A DNA stretch of 64,000 nucleotides, taken from positions 1-64,000 of the forward strand of contig CANGFO010000012.1 in assembly GCA_947453195.1 (NCBI GenBank). Direction: 5' to 3'. Shown in pieces: positions 8,654-17,599 of the stretch (positions are counted from its first letter, which is position 1; every line of letters begins with the position of its first letter). A program made the translations under genes and the position numbers. Below the pieces are notes generated by a model. The model had not been told where the DNA came from. It did no database searches and worked only from the letters and a program-made list of their open reading frames with translations. Source of the stretch: Flavobacteriaceae bacterium (GTDB taxonomy: Bacteria > Bacteroidota > Bacteroidia > Flavobacteriales > Flavobacteriaceae).

Positions 8654-9478
8654 CTATTTAGAAAGTCCTCTTGTATAGGGTTGAATTGCAATCCCTTTTT
8701 CTTCAAAAGCAACCTTGCAGTTTTCTAAAATATCAGAAGAAACAATTCCAAAATCTTCGTTTTTTGCCCAAGGCCTTATTGCTAAATGAATAGCAGAATC
8801 AGTTAAATCTTTTACTAATACAACTGGTTCTGGAGAAGCTAATATTTTATCATGATTTTGCATAACCTGCAATACGGTATCCTTAGCCAATTTAATATTC
8901 GTATCATACGAAAGGGAAAACACTAAGTCCAATCTTCGAATACCTGAAATGGAATAATTAGTTATTATTCCGTTTGACAAATTAGCATTTGGGATAAAAA
9001 TGGTTTGGTTGTTTGAAGTGAGTAATTTGGTTACAAAAATTTGTATTTCGGTAACTGTGCCTATTACTCCTTGTGCTTCAATAGTGTCACCAACTCTAAA
9101 TGGCTTAAATAAAATAATTAACATTCCTCCAGCAAAATTTGAAAGGGAACCTTGTAATGACAATCCAACTGCCAATCCTGCTGCACCAAGAATTGCTACA
9201 AAAGAAGAAGTTTCAATTCCTAATTTGGATATGAAAGTTACAAATAGCAACACGCGTAACACCCAAATTAATATATCGGCTAAGAATTTAGATAAAGTAG
9301 GATCTAAATTTCTTTTTACCATTATCTTCTTTGCCAGTCTATTGAAAAAACGAATTGCATATAATCCTACAAATAAGATTACTATTGCAGAAATTAATTT
9401 AGGTGAATACTCTAAAAGCGCTTTCATAAACCCTTCTGAATAATTTTTAACGGTATTAATGTAAAGTAGTTTTCCCAT
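8654..9478 (-). CDS. Small-conductance mechanosensitive channel (MscS family)
   Basis: A 274-residue MscS protein with three N-terminal helices (about 22-42, 65-88 and 92-112). The pore helix TM3 carries the Gly/Ala-rich GAAGLAVGLSLQGSLSNFAGG, and the beta-domain signature PFRVGDTIEAQGVIGTV follows, with the C-terminal cytoplasmic cage ending in GIAIQPYTRG. The family forms homoheptameric channels that release solutes on hypo-osmotic shock. The length is that of E. coli MscS, with no extra sensory domains. The start chosen is the first ATG; the preceding 90 nt are non-coding. Confidence 0.94.
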   Translation of the reverse strand: MGKLLYINTVKNYSEGFMKALLEYSPKLISAIVILFVGLYAIRFFNRLAKKIMVKRNLDPTLSKFLADILIWVLRVLLFVTFISKLGIETSSFVAILGAAGLAVGLSLQGSLSNFAGGMLIILFKPFRVGDTIEAQGVIGTVTEIQIFVTKLLTSNNQTIFIPNANLSNGIITNYSISGIRRLDLVFSLSYDTNIKLAKDTVLQVMQNHDKILASPEPVVLVKDLTDSAIHLAIRPWAKNEDFGIVSSDILENCKVAFEEKGIAIQPYTRGLSK

Positions 9479-9571
9479 ATTAAAATGCCCAATATTATGC
9501 TTGATTTCTATTTTGCAAAGATAGTTATTTTCTAAAATTATTGCTTATGTATACTTTTGATAAAGTAAAGG

Positions 9572-9934
9572 TTAACCATGATAAACCCGCGAAGCAACAA
9601 TTAGTCCTTCCTTAATCTCTAATACTTCGGCAACCAACATGTTTTCTTCTTGATCTACCATTCGTATGTATTCCATAAAAACTCTATCAGAATTGGCAGT
9701 TAACGAGGTTACTTTGTAATATAATGAAGGCAATCGTTCAAAAGCATCTTTCCACCATTCTCCAAGTGCTTCTTTTCCTGTTACAAGACCATTGGTTTCT
9801 GGATGTCTAATTTTTAGTTTAGGGCTAAAATGGTTGGCTTCATCATCATATAAAGAAATTAATTTCTCTAAATTATGTGAATTAAATGCCTCAAACCAAG
9901 CATGTGCAATAGATAAGTTTTTTTGTATTACCAT
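9572..9934 (-). CDS. SnoaL/NTF2-like protein
   Basis: A small protein of about 120 residues with the NTF2-like fold pattern: helix IAHAWFEAFNSHNLEKLISLYDD, then GKEALGEWWKDAFERLP, then strands ending VLEIKEGLIVASRVYHG. This fold serves in SnoaL-like cyclases, ketosteroid isomerase-like enzymes or ligand binding, and no substrate can be named. The ATG at 9934 is preferred over a TTG at 9940. It follows the rsuA-type gene on the same strand, but the terminator of that gene ends only four nt before the start codon, so the mRNA would be nearly leaderless or depend on read-through. Confidence 0.75.
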   Translation of the reverse strand: MVIQKNLSIAHAWFEAFNSHNLEKLISLYDDEANHFSPKLKIRHPETNGLVTGKEALGEWWKDAFERLPSLYYKVTSLTANSDRVFMEYIRMVDQEENMLVAEVLEIKEGLIVASRVYHG

Positions 9935-9937
9935 ATT

Positions 9938-9962
9938 CAAAAAACCACGCTTTAGCGTGGTT
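9938..9962 (-). terminator. Intrinsic terminator overlapping the stop codon of the pseudouridine synthase gene
   Basis: On the minus strand AACCACGC and GCGTGGTT form an eight-bp stem with a TAAA loop (9943-9962), followed by TTTTTT. The stem starts inside the TAA stop codon of the upstream gene, and the T tract ends four nt before the ATG of the SnoaL-like gene. Confidence 0.85.
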
Positions 9963-10824
9963 ACATATTTTTGATATTAATTATTTCTTGTTCTGTTAGT
10001 GCTCTCCAATTTCCTCTTGGCAGATTTTTTTTTGTTAATCCAGCAAATGCAACTCGGTCTACTTTTATGACGGTGTATTTGAAATTTTCAAAAATTGCTC
10101 GTACTACTTTTACATTTGGAGTACGTAATTTTATTCCGATTTCATTTTTTGCTTCGTTTTCAATGTAACTAATTTCGTCTACATACAATCGATGGCCATC
10201 TAAGCTTACACCCGATTGTATTTTTTCTAAATCTTCAAATTTCAAGTTTTTATCTAAAGTAACTTGGTATATTTTAGCAGATTTTTGATTTGGTAAACTA
10301 AATTTTCTAATGATATCTGTATCATTGGTAAATAATAATAATCCAGTAGTGTTTTTGTCCATTCTTCCTATTGGAGAAAGAGTAGCTGAAGAAGCTCCTT
10401 TTATTAATTCGGAAACATTTCTATGTTCCACTTCTTCTACCGATGTGGTGAAATTTTTTGGTTTATTTAATAAAATGTATTCTTTTTTTTCTGGAGTTAA
10501 GACGGATCCATCAAAGTTAACGACGTCACCAGGCTTAACTTTGTACCCCATTTCTGTGATGGCTACTCCATTAACTTTTACATTTCCCGATTGGATATAA
10601 ATATCTGCGTCTCTTCTTGAGCAAGCACCCGAATTGGCAATGTATTTATTTAATCGTATTTCGTCTGATTTTATTGGTTTCGGAATATTTGGAGAATCTT
10701 TTTTAACGACAGGCTTTCTGTTTTGAGCTCTTTTAGGCATAGCTGGTTTAGAACCTGCAGCCGATTTTTTTCTATCGGAGTTCGGTTTACTTGAGCTTGG
10801 TCGTTTTTTATTGGAATTATTCAT
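9961..10824 (-). CDS. RsuA/RluB-family pseudouridine synthase
   Basis: The enzyme converts uridine to pseudouridine in rRNA. The 287-residue protein has a basic, Ser/Lys/Pro-rich N-terminal tail (residues 1-55), an S4 RNA-binding domain (IRLNKYIANSGACSRRDAD), and the catalytic domain with GRMDKNTTGLLLFTND, in which the Asp is the catalytic nucleophile. The architecture fits RluB (23S U2605) or RsuA (16S U516), and the two cannot be separated by eye. The disordered cationic tail is common in flavobacterial homologues and may aid rRNA contact (inference). Transcription ends at an overlapping hairpin. Confidence 0.88.
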   Translation of the reverse strand: MNNSNKKRPSSSKPNSDRKKSAAGSKPAMPKRAQNRKPVVKKDSPNIPKPIKSDEIRLNKYIANSGACSRRDADIYIQSGNVKVNGVAITEMGYKVKPGDVVNFDGSVLTPEKKEYILLNKPKNFTTSVEEVEHRNVSELIKGASSATLSPIGRMDKNTTGLLLFTNDTDIIRKFSLPNQKSAKIYQVTLDKNLKFEDLEKIQSGVSLDGHRLYVDEISYIENEAKNEIGIKLRTPNVKVVRAIFENFKYTVIKVDRVAFAGLTKKNLPRGNWRALTEQEIINIKNM

Positions 10825-10892
10825 GCTGAATTATTTTTGCAAAGATACTCTTTTTGAGCGTAACTACTAGTAATAATGTAAGGCAGAATATT

Positions 10893-11672
10893 TTAGAAAT
10901 CTTGAGCTATTATTTGGTATTTAGCCTCCAATATTCCTTTAAGAACTTCGGGATTTGTATTGGTGTAAAACAAGTTATTGCTTAAATGAGTATTTTCATT
11001 CATTCCAACCACTTCTTTAAGAACTTTTTTTGTTTGTCTTGCTACGGCTTCTCCCGAATCGATAATGGTGATATTTTCAGGAATTATTTTTTTAATTTGT
11101 GGAATTAAATAGGGATAATGACTACAGCCAAGAACCAAGTAATCAATATTTGCTAGAACCATTGGAGTGAGATATTTTATCAATAAATCATTCATTTCGA
11201 CCGAATCTATTTTACCTCCTTCTATTAATTCAACCAATCCAAATCCTATTTGTTCAATAATTTGGATGTCTTGATATTGCTCTACATTCTTATAAAACAA
11301 TTCGCTATTTAGGGTTCCTTTGGTTGCTAGAATGCCAATTTTTTGTGTCTTCGAATGTAATGCTGCAGGCTTAATTGCAGGTTCAATTCCAATAAATGGA
11401 ACGTTGTATTTAGCTCGTAATTCTTTAATTGCATTGGTTGTTGCAGTATTGCAAGCAACCACAATGAGTTTGCAGTTTTGATTTAAAAGAAATTCGGTAT
11501 TTTTAAAACTAAGATCAATAATTTCTTCTTTAGACTTTTGCCCGTAGGGTGCATTCTTACTATCTGCAAGATAAATGGTATCTTCATAAGGAAGTAATTG
11601 GTGAATTTCTTTCCAAATAGAGGTACCGCCAATTCCAGAATCAAAAAGTCCTATTGGATTTTTATTTATCAT
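10893..11672 (-). CDS. murI: Glutamate racemase
   Basis: MurI makes D-glutamate for peptidoglycan in the cytoplasm. Diagnostic blocks are GLFDSGIGGTS at the N-terminus, ADSKNAPYG, VVACNTATT with catalytic Cys74, and LGCSHYPYL with the second catalytic Cys183. At 259 aa the length is typical. It is the last gene of the uppS-DUF6089-bamA-ompH-ompH-murI block common in Flavobacteriia, but is separated from ompH by a strong terminator at 11683-11718, so it probably relies on its own promoter or on read-through. Confidence 0.95.
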   Translation of the reverse strand: MINKNPIGLFDSGIGGTSIWKEIHQLLPYEDTIYLADSKNAPYGQKSKEEIIDLSFKNTEFLLNQNCKLIVVACNTATTNAIKELRAKYNVPFIGIEPAIKPAALHSKTQKIGILATKGTLNSELFYKNVEQYQDIQIIEQIGFGLVELIEGGKIDSVEMNDLLIKYLTPMVLANIDYLVLGCSHYPYLIPQIKKIIPENITIIDSGEAVARQTKKVLKEVVGMNENTHLSNNLFYTNTNPEVLKGILEAKYQIIAQDF

Positions 11673-11682
11673 AAAACAAATG

Positions 11683-11718
11683 TAAAAAAAAAACTGCTCA
11701 AATAATTCGAGCAGTTTT
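11683..11718 (-). terminator. Terminator of the ompH pair
   Basis: AAAACTGCTC and GAGCAGTTTT (11690-11699 and 11709-11718) form a 10-bp stem. On the minus strand it is followed by a T run (plus-strand A run from 11683). The hairpin lies between ompH and murI. Confidence 0.88.
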
Positions 11719-11739
11719 GGTTTTTTATGAAGGATAAGA

Positions 11740-12240
11740 TTAAAATCCTAAATCTTTTTTCACGTCAGCAGTTAAGTCTGGGCCATCAGCTAATAAAAGA
11801 TCAGAAGCATTAATTACATATTGGTAACCTTTAGCTTTTCCAACCTTTTGAATAGAAGCTTTTACTTTATCAGTAATAGGTTTCATTAAGTCAGACTCTT
11901 TCTTTTGCAAATCTTTTTGAGCTGTTTCTTGATAATCGCTAATTCTTTTAGCCATATCTTGAACTTCTTGTTGACGCGTTTGATTTACTGCATCGGTCAC
12001 GGTACTAGCTTCAGCATCGTATTTTTTTAATTTACCTTGGTATTCTTCTACCATAGTTTTATATTCTGCAGTATACGTATCACTTAATTTTTTTAATTGT
12101 GTTTGAGCATCTAATACAGCAGGCATTTTAGCCATTAATTCATTTACATCAACATGAGCTGTTTTAGCTTGTGCGTTAACGGTTTGAAATCCAAGTAATG
12201 CAATTGCAGCAATCAATAAGGTTTTAAATTGTTTCATCAT
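11740..12240 (-). CDS. OmpH/Skp family periplasmic chaperone
   Basis: Skp-like proteins hold unfolded outer-membrane proteins in the periplasm and pass them to BamA. The 166-residue product has a signal peptide ending VNAQA (about 24), a short beta part (AHVDVNELMAKMPA), a long heptad coiled coil (about 40-130) and a C-terminal strand (GYQYVINASDLLLADGPDLT) that returns to the base. It is the second of two adjacent ompH genes downstream of bamA, 26 nt from the first, and the transcript ends at a strong hairpin. Confidence 0.92.
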   Translation of the reverse strand: MMKQFKTLLIAAIALLGFQTVNAQAKTAHVDVNELMAKMPAVLDAQTQLKKLSDTYTAEYKTMVEEYQGKLKKYDAEASTVTDAVNQTRQQEVQDMAKRISDYQETAQKDLQKKESDLMKPITDKVKASIQKVGKAKGYQYVINASDLLLADGPDLTADVKKDLGF

Positions 12241-12266
12241 TTTTGTATTAATTATTGTTTTATTTA

Positions 12267-13280
12267 TTAGGGTTTTTTAGTTGCTTCTTCTTTTGCTTTT
12301 TTTGCAGCCTCTCTATCTGCAATAATTTTTAATCTTTTTTCTTCAGCAGCTTTCTTTCTTTCTTCAAGTGCTTTTTGACGCTCTTCTAAAGTTTTTTTCT
12401 TCACTTCTTCCGCTGCCAACTTTTTTTCTTCCGCTGCTGTTTTTTTATCAACTACTTCTGTATTTGTTGAAGTAGTAGTTTCTTTTGATGTATCTGTTGT
12501 AGACTTATCAGAAACTGTGCCATTTCTTTTAGCTGCACTTTCTTCTAGTTGTTGTTTTCTTTTTGCATCTGCTGCTGCTCTTTTTTCTTCTGCTGCAATC
12601 TTTTTATCCTCAATCATTTTTAAGCGAGCCGCTTTTCTTTCTTCAGCAAGTTTTTGTTTTTCAGACATTTCTGGATTATCTTCCAACATATCTGCCTTTC
12701 TTTGCTTTTCTTCCTCAAGTTTTTGTTGTTTCTTAGTCATCTGTTCTCTTTTTTCAGAACGAGTCAAAACTTGAATTACACGTTCGCTAAGATCGTGTTT
12801 TTTTGCTGCAAAAAGCATGGTTAAATCGGATGATTTATCAAAAATATAATCGTATTTTTTTGCTTCAGCCAAATCTTGAACCGCATTAAAAACTTGGTCT
12901 TGAATAGGTTTAATTAGCAATGCTTTTTGAACAATTAATTCTCCATTTGGTCCAAACTTTTTTTGTTGGTATTCTGCAAGCTCATTTTCTTGAAAAGCTA
13001 TTTCTGCTTCTCTTTCTTCAATTAACTCTTTTGTCAGTAAAACCTTTTCAGTTTTTAAAGCCTCTTTTAATTTAGCAATATCACTTTTTTTAACTTCTAT
13101 TTCTTGCTTCCATTTTTCCGCTTTTTGCTCTAATTGGTTATTTGCTTCAGCATAACTTGAAGTTTTTTCCAGTATATATTCCATATCAATATAACCAATT
13201 TTAATGCCACGAGCTTGAGCATTTGCTTTACCTGAGTGAAGCATTGATATGAATAAAACTAATAAAATATATTTTTTCAT
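12267..13280 (-). CDS. OmpH/Skp family protein with long charged C-terminal extension
   Basis: The first of the two ompH genes after bamA. Residues 1-22 are a signal peptide, and residues 25-175 form the Skp-like part (IGYIDMEYILEKTSSYAE, coiled coil, then YDYIFDKSSDLTMLFAAKKHDLSERVI). From about residue 180 to 337 there is an extra, almost pure Lys/Glu/Ala/Arg coil with repeats such as AAEEKR and LEERKKA, interrupted by a Ser/Thr-rich linker. The extension doubles the usual Skp length and may form a very long tentacle (inference). A TATATTTG promoter box lies just upstream at 13306-13313. Confidence 0.88.
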   Translation of the reverse strand: MKKYILLVLFISMLHSGKANAQARGIKIGYIDMEYILEKTSSYAEANNQLEQKAEKWKQEIEVKKSDIAKLKEALKTEKVLLTKELIEEREAEIAFQENELAEYQQKKFGPNGELIVQKALLIKPIQDQVFNAVQDLAEAKKYDYIFDKSSDLTMLFAAKKHDLSERVIQVLTRSEKREQMTKKQQKLEEEKQRKADMLEDNPEMSEKQKLAEERKAARLKMIEDKKIAAEEKRAAADAKRKQQLEESAAKRNGTVSDKSTTDTSKETTTSTNTEVVDKKTAAEEKKLAAEEVKKKTLEERQKALEERKKAAEEKRLKIIADREAAKKAKEEATKKP

Positions 13281-13305
13281 AATAAATATTTTATAATACG
13301 TTAGG

Positions 13306-13313
13306 CAAATATA
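13306..13313 (-). promoter_or_regulatory. -7 box for the ompH pair
   Basis: TATATTTG on the minus strand lies between the bamA stop and the first ompH start. A CAA on the plus strand at 13328-13330 could be the -33 TTG, but the spacer (14 nt) is short, so only the -7 element is convincing. Confidence 0.45.
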
Positions 13314-16001
13314 CTAAAATTGTTGCCCAATAATGAAATGTGTTTGCCAACCACTTTTTTCGCTTGTTCCAGGAACTGGGTCAAAACCATGAGCAAAGTC
13401 AATTCCTAACAACCCAAAGGCAGGCATAAATATTCTAATACCAAACCCAGCCGATCTTTGTATTACAAACGGATTATATTCTTGAAAATTGTTGAAGGCA
13501 GCTCCACCTTCAATAAAAGTAAGTCCATAAATAGAAGCTGCTGCTTTTAAGGTAAGTGGATATCTTAACTCTAATGAAAATTTATTATAAATCGTTCCGC
13601 CTGATACAGAAGATAACGATTGATTTGGATATCCTCTAAGTTGTACAACTTCTCTACCATCTAGTGCATAATTAGCTAATCCGTCACCACCTACAAAAAA
13701 GCGTTCAAAAGGAACCACTCCTCTTGCTGCATTATAAGCACCTAAATAGCCAAATTCCGCTAAAGATCTTAATACTAAGGCATGCTGATCGGTGCCAATT
13801 AATTTGCTGTACCAATCAAATTTACCTTTTATTTTAAAATATTCCAACCAATCAAATCTTTTTTGATCTACTTTTCCTTGGTTAACATCTGCTTCTTGAT
13901 AATTGTCTGTTCTAACAATGCCGGTTACTGTTTGTCCTTGTGTATTCACTACGGTAGCTGTTTTTATATAATCTCCGTCATGTATATAAACTCCATCTGC
14001 GCCAAAGTTTTGATCTGCAATTGATGAAGATTCATATGTTTTTTTGTATTCGGCTTGGTTTTTCAAATCGCCATAGTCAACTTTGTTGAAGTAAGAATAA
14101 GGAATTGTAAATTTGGTTGAGATACTAAATTCAGAACCTTTTGTTGGGAATATAGGGTTTACTCCTTTACTATTTCTTGTTAATCCAATATTAAAAGCAA
14201 AGTTTTTAGAAGATCCATTTCCAAAAGTAAATAAACCTGTATTGTAATTATGTAAATCATAATGTTGGAAACTTAATGCAGTTGACAAGACAAAATAATC
14301 ATCTGGTACAGTCAATCTTTTTGCAATACCAACAGAAAGTGATGTGATATTGAAACTTTTGCTTTTATCTACACTATTGTATGATCCTGTATAAAGATAT
14401 TGTTTACTTTGTGAAATAGAGGTAGAGAAACTTACTGGCTTTTTTCCTCCAAACCATGGTTCAGAAAAAGACAAGCTATAGGTTGTAAAAAAAGTACTTG
14501 CTTGCAATCTTAAAGAAACCTTTTGACCATCTCCCATTGGAAGTGGATGATAGGCTTCTTTTTTAAAGATGTTGTGTATGGAGAAATTATTAAACGACAA
14601 TCCTAAAGTACCAATAAAACCACCTCCGCCATAACCTCCTTGAAGTTCAATTTGGCTAGAACCTTTTTCTGCTAAATGGTACTCAATATCTACAGTTCCT
14701 GCTGTAGGATCTACATTTTTAAATTTAGGATCAATAGATTCTGGATCAAAGAAACCAAGTTGTCCAATTTCTCGAATGGTTCGAACTAAATCTTCTTTGC
14801 TGTATTTTTGACCTGGTTTGGTTCTTAATTCTCTATAGATTACTTTATCGTTTGTTTTATCATTTCCAACAACAGAAATTTTGTTGAAATAAGCGATTGG
14901 ACCTTCAGTAACTCGAATTTCAAAATCGATGGAGTCATTTACTGTTCTAACTTCAACCGGATTAATGTTTGAAAATAAATAACCATTATTTTGGTATAAA
15001 TTGGTTAGGTCCTCTCCGTCAGGTTTTGTTTTGTCGGCAATTCTTTTTTCAAGAAGTACTCCGTTGTATGCATCTCCTTTTTTTACACCAAGAACACTGT
15101 TTAAAAGTTGATCTGAGTAAACCGAATTTCCTAAGAATTTGATATTGCCAAAGTAATATTTGTGTCCTTCTTCAACTTTAATGTTAATGCCAAGTTTGTT
15201 TCTTTTTTTATCCAACCAAACCGAGTCTGTAACAACTCTAGCGTCTCTATACCCTTTTTCTTTATATGCATCAACTAGTTTTTCTAAATCTTCTTCATAT
15301 TTCTTTTTTATGAATTTTGAAGCTTTAAAAATTCGTATTGGGTTAATTTGTTTGGTGTTTTTTAAAGCTTTACGAAGTTTTTTGTCTGAAAATTTTTCAT
15401 TGCCTTCAAAAGCAATATGCCGAATTTTAATTTTGTCGCCTTTATCAATATTGATTACCATATTTACACCATTTCCTGTAGTATCAGCAATGGTTCGTAT
15501 GTTAACTTTTGTATTGAAAAAACCGTCTTTTTTGTATTTATTTTCTAAATAATTTTTGGTTGTTGTAAGTAAATTTTCGTTTACAATTTTACCCTTAGTT
15601 AAGGAGTTTTCTTTAATTAATTCCTCAACTTTATTTTTCTTAACTCCAACAAATTTTACTTCTTTTAATTTTGGTAATTCGGTAATTTCTAAGTCCAAAT
15701 AGATGCTATCTCCCTTTACTTCATTAATGTAAAAGTCGATGGCGCTAAAAAGTCCCAGTTTACCTAATTTTTTTATGGCATTACTAACTTCCTCTCCGGG
15801 AACTGTAATGTTTTGACCTTTTTCTAATCCTGCAAACGTTACTACTGTTTGTTGGTTGTAGCTAATTTTCCCAATTACATTTACGTTGGCTAAAATGTAT
15901 TTTTTTCCTTGGTCAAATTGGGTAGTATTTTGAGCAAATGATGAAGAAACAACTCCTAAAAATAAAAGTGTTAGGTAATAATAAGTATAATTTTTTAGCA
16001 C
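13314..16001 (-). CDS. bamA: BamA, outer-membrane protein assembly factor
   Basis: BamA inserts beta-barrel proteins into the outer membrane. The predicted 895-residue protein has a signal peptide (TLLFLGVVSSSFAQ), five POTRA domains (about 30-430; for example ITELPKLKEVKFVGVKKNKVEE and LGFFDPESIDPKF) and a 16-stranded barrel ending with a C-terminal aromatic (IIGQQF). The barrel carries extra loop inserts, as in other Bacteroidota. The frame is open upstream to an ATG at 16139 inside uppS, but that adds 46 charged residues before the signal peptide. I choose the GTG at 16001, one nt after the uppS stop, which implies tight coupling to uppS. Confidence 0.93.
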   Translation of the reverse strand: MLKNYTYYYLTLLFLGVVSSSFAQNTTQFDQGKKYILANVNVIGKISYNQQTVVTFAGLEKGQNITVPGEEVSNAIKKLGKLGLFSAIDFYINEVKGDSIYLDLEITELPKLKEVKFVGVKKNKVEELIKENSLTKGKIVNENLLTTTKNYLENKYKKDGFFNTKVNIRTIADTTGNGVNMVINIDKGDKIKIRHIAFEGNEKFSDKKLRKALKNTKQINPIRIFKASKFIKKKYEEDLEKLVDAYKEKGYRDARVVTDSVWLDKKRNKLGINIKVEEGHKYYFGNIKFLGNSVYSDQLLNSVLGVKKGDAYNGVLLEKRIADKTKPDGEDLTNLYQNNGYLFSNINPVEVRTVNDSIDFEIRVTEGPIAYFNKISVVGNDKTNDKVIYRELRTKPGQKYSKEDLVRTIREIGQLGFFDPESIDPKFKNVDPTAGTVDIEYHLAEKGSSQIELQGGYGGGGFIGTLGLSFNNFSIHNIFKKEAYHPLPMGDGQKVSLRLQASTFFTTYSLSFSEPWFGGKKPVSFSTSISQSKQYLYTGSYNSVDKSKSFNITSLSVGIAKRLTVPDDYFVLSTALSFQHYDLHNYNTGLFTFGNGSSKNFAFNIGLTRNSKGVNPIFPTKGSEFSISTKFTIPYSYFNKVDYGDLKNQAEYKKTYESSSIADQNFGADGVYIHDGDYIKTATVVNTQGQTVTGIVRTDNYQEADVNQGKVDQKRFDWLEYFKIKGKFDWYSKLIGTDQHALVLRSLAEFGYLGAYNAARGVVPFERFFVGGDGLANYALDGREVVQLRGYPNQSLSSVSGGTIYNKFSLELRYPLTLKAAASIYGLTFIEGGAAFNNFQEYNPFVIQRSAGFGIRIFMPAFGLLGIDFAHGFDPVPGTSEKSGWQTHFIIGQQF

Positions 16002-16002
16002 T

Positions 16003-16749
16003 TTAATTTTGTTTAATTTGTTCGCTTGTCTTTCCAAATCTTCGTTCTCTTTTTTGATAGCTAATAATTGCTTCATATAAATTTTCTTCTGTAAAATCGG
16101 GCCATAAAACTTCCGTAAAAAATAATTCAGCATAGGCAATTTGCCATAATAAAAAATTACTTATTCGGTGTTCACCACTAGTTCTGATTAATAAATCTAC
16201 ATCCGGTAAATTGTGTGTGTAAAGATGCTGATTTATAATTGATTCATCAATAGTGTCTATCGAAATTATATTATTTTTAACTTTATCACTAATGTTTTTA
16301 ACAACATTTATTAATTCTTCACGTGACCCATAGCTTAAAGCCAAGGTTAATGTCATGCGTGTATTGTTTTTTGTTTTTTCAATAACTTCTTGAAGTTCAT
16401 TCAATATTGGAGTGGGTAATTTGGATAAATTTCCAATTGAATTCAAGCGGATGTTATTTTCTTGTAACGTTTTTAATTCTTTTTTTAGAGAGCGAACCAA
16501 TAATTTCATTAAGGTGTCCACTTCTAGTTTTGGACGGTTCCAATTTTCAGTTGAAAAGGCATAAAGAGTTAGGTTTTCAATGCCTAATTTAGCACAAGTT
16601 TCTACGGTTGTTTTAACCGATTTTGTTCCGTTTTCATGGCCTAAAGAACGCAACAACCCTTTTTGTTTAGCCCAACGACCATTGCCATCCATAATTATGG
16701 CCAGATGTTTAGGTAGGTTTTCGTTATGTATTGATTCTAATAAACTCAT
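16003..16749 (-). CDS. uppS: Undecaprenyl diphosphate synthase
   Basis: UppS adds cis-isoprene units to make the C55 lipid carrier used for peptidoglycan and LPS sugars. The 248-aa product contains MDGNGRWAKQKG (catalytic Asp21), the LTLYAFSTENWNRP block, and the C-terminal DLLIRTSGEHRISNFLLWQIAYAE signature. The ATG at 16749 is used; an upstream extension in frame adds a hydrophobic stretch lying inside the preceding gene and is not expected. It sits between the DUF6089 gene (four nt upstream) and bamA (one nt downstream), a conserved envelope operon. Confidence 0.96.
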   Translation of the reverse strand: MSLLESIHNENLPKHLAIIMDGNGRWAKQKGLLRSLGHENGTKSVKTTVETCAKLGIENLTLYAFSTENWNRPKLEVDTLMKLLVRSLKKELKTLQENNIRLNSIGNLSKLPTPILNELQEVIEKTKNNTRMTLTLALSYGSREELINVVKNISDKVKNNIISIDTIDESIINQHLYTHNLPDVDLLIRTSGEHRISNFLLWQIAYAELFFTEVLWPDFTEENLYEAIISYQKRERRFGKTSEQIKQN

Positions 16750-16753
16750 AAAA

Positions 16754-17434
16754 TTAATCTGTGCAATAGCAAGGCTTATTGCCAAAAGTATAGGTTAGGG
16801 TTAATCCGCTAAACACATACCAATCAGTACTATTTAGATTCCCAAATTTAAGCGAAGCTAAACTATTATTTTTAGGATTACTTCCGTCTAAATTATCTGT
16901 AAATGCATATCTACTACCAGCTTCCAATCCTAAAATTAAAGAAGGAGTAATATTTGTTTTTATTCCTATGATCATTGGCAGGGCAAAGGTGTGACTATCA
17001 CTATCTTTTTTTGTTACCCCATTTACAACATAGAGCTCTTCGTAATTTGTATAACTTAAACCCGAATAGATATAAGGCGTAATTTTAAATCCGAATTCGT
17101 GCAGGTTAAAATCAAAAAAATTAAATTCCAATCCCGCCGATATTTCAGAAATATTGTTTTCAAAATTATAGCCTCTATTGTATCTTCCTGGCACATTTGA
17201 ATCTAAATCATTTCCTGTGATTTTTGATTGTATGTATGATATTCTCCAGGAATGTCTTGGGCTTTTGTTCCATTTATACAAAATACCAAATGCCGGTTGA
17301 TTCGGTGCAACAAAATCGGTACGACCTACATCACCAATATAATTGCTACCTCCAATAAAAACTCCAACTTCATGAATTTGAGCACTTAATTTTGTTAATC
17401 CTAAAATAAAAAAATAAAAAACAATTTTTTTCAT
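16754..17434 (-). CDS. DUF6089 family outer-membrane beta-barrel protein
   Basis: A 226-residue protein with a signal peptide (MKKIVFYFFILGLTKLSA) and an eight-strand-like barrel pattern (HEVGVFIGGSNYIGDVGRT; GLEFNFFDFNLHEFGFKITPYIYSG; FSGLTLTYTFG). In Flavobacteriia this family is found immediately before uppS/bamA; its function is unknown. A TATATTTG -7 box on the minus strand at 17453-17460 places the transcript start close to the ATG at 17434 and rules out the longer frame that begins at 17464. The location suggests it is the first gene of the uppS-bamA operon. Confidence 0.85.
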   Translation of the reverse strand: MKKIVFYFFILGLTKLSAQIHEVGVFIGGSNYIGDVGRTDFVAPNQPAFGILYKWNKSPRHSWRISYIQSKITGNDLDSNVPGRYNRGYNFENNISEISAGLEFNFFDFNLHEFGFKITPYIYSGLSYTNYEELYVVNGVTKKDSDSHTFALPMIIGIKTNITPSLILGLEAGSRYAFTDNLDGSNPKNNSLASLKFGNLNSTDWYVFSGLTLTYTFGNKPCYCTD

Positions 17435-17599
17435 TAATCGAAAAATAGCGTGCAAATATAACAATTATAGCAACTAATTCTGCATGATAACAGTATTAAT
17501 AATAAATAATATTTGGCAACATTAAACTTTTCTTTGCAAATCTTTTGCAAACGAATAGATATCAAACGAAAAATAGGAGATTGTAGTATGCAGCAAGGT

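Noticed and set aside
12517..12774. 85-codon Ser/Ala/Phe-rich frame on the plus strand
   Set aside because: Antisense of the Lys/Glu/Ala coil of ompH; composition is explained by the opposite strand.
16002..16139. ATG at 16139 as the bamA start
   Set aside because: Lies inside uppS and would put charged residues before the signal peptide.
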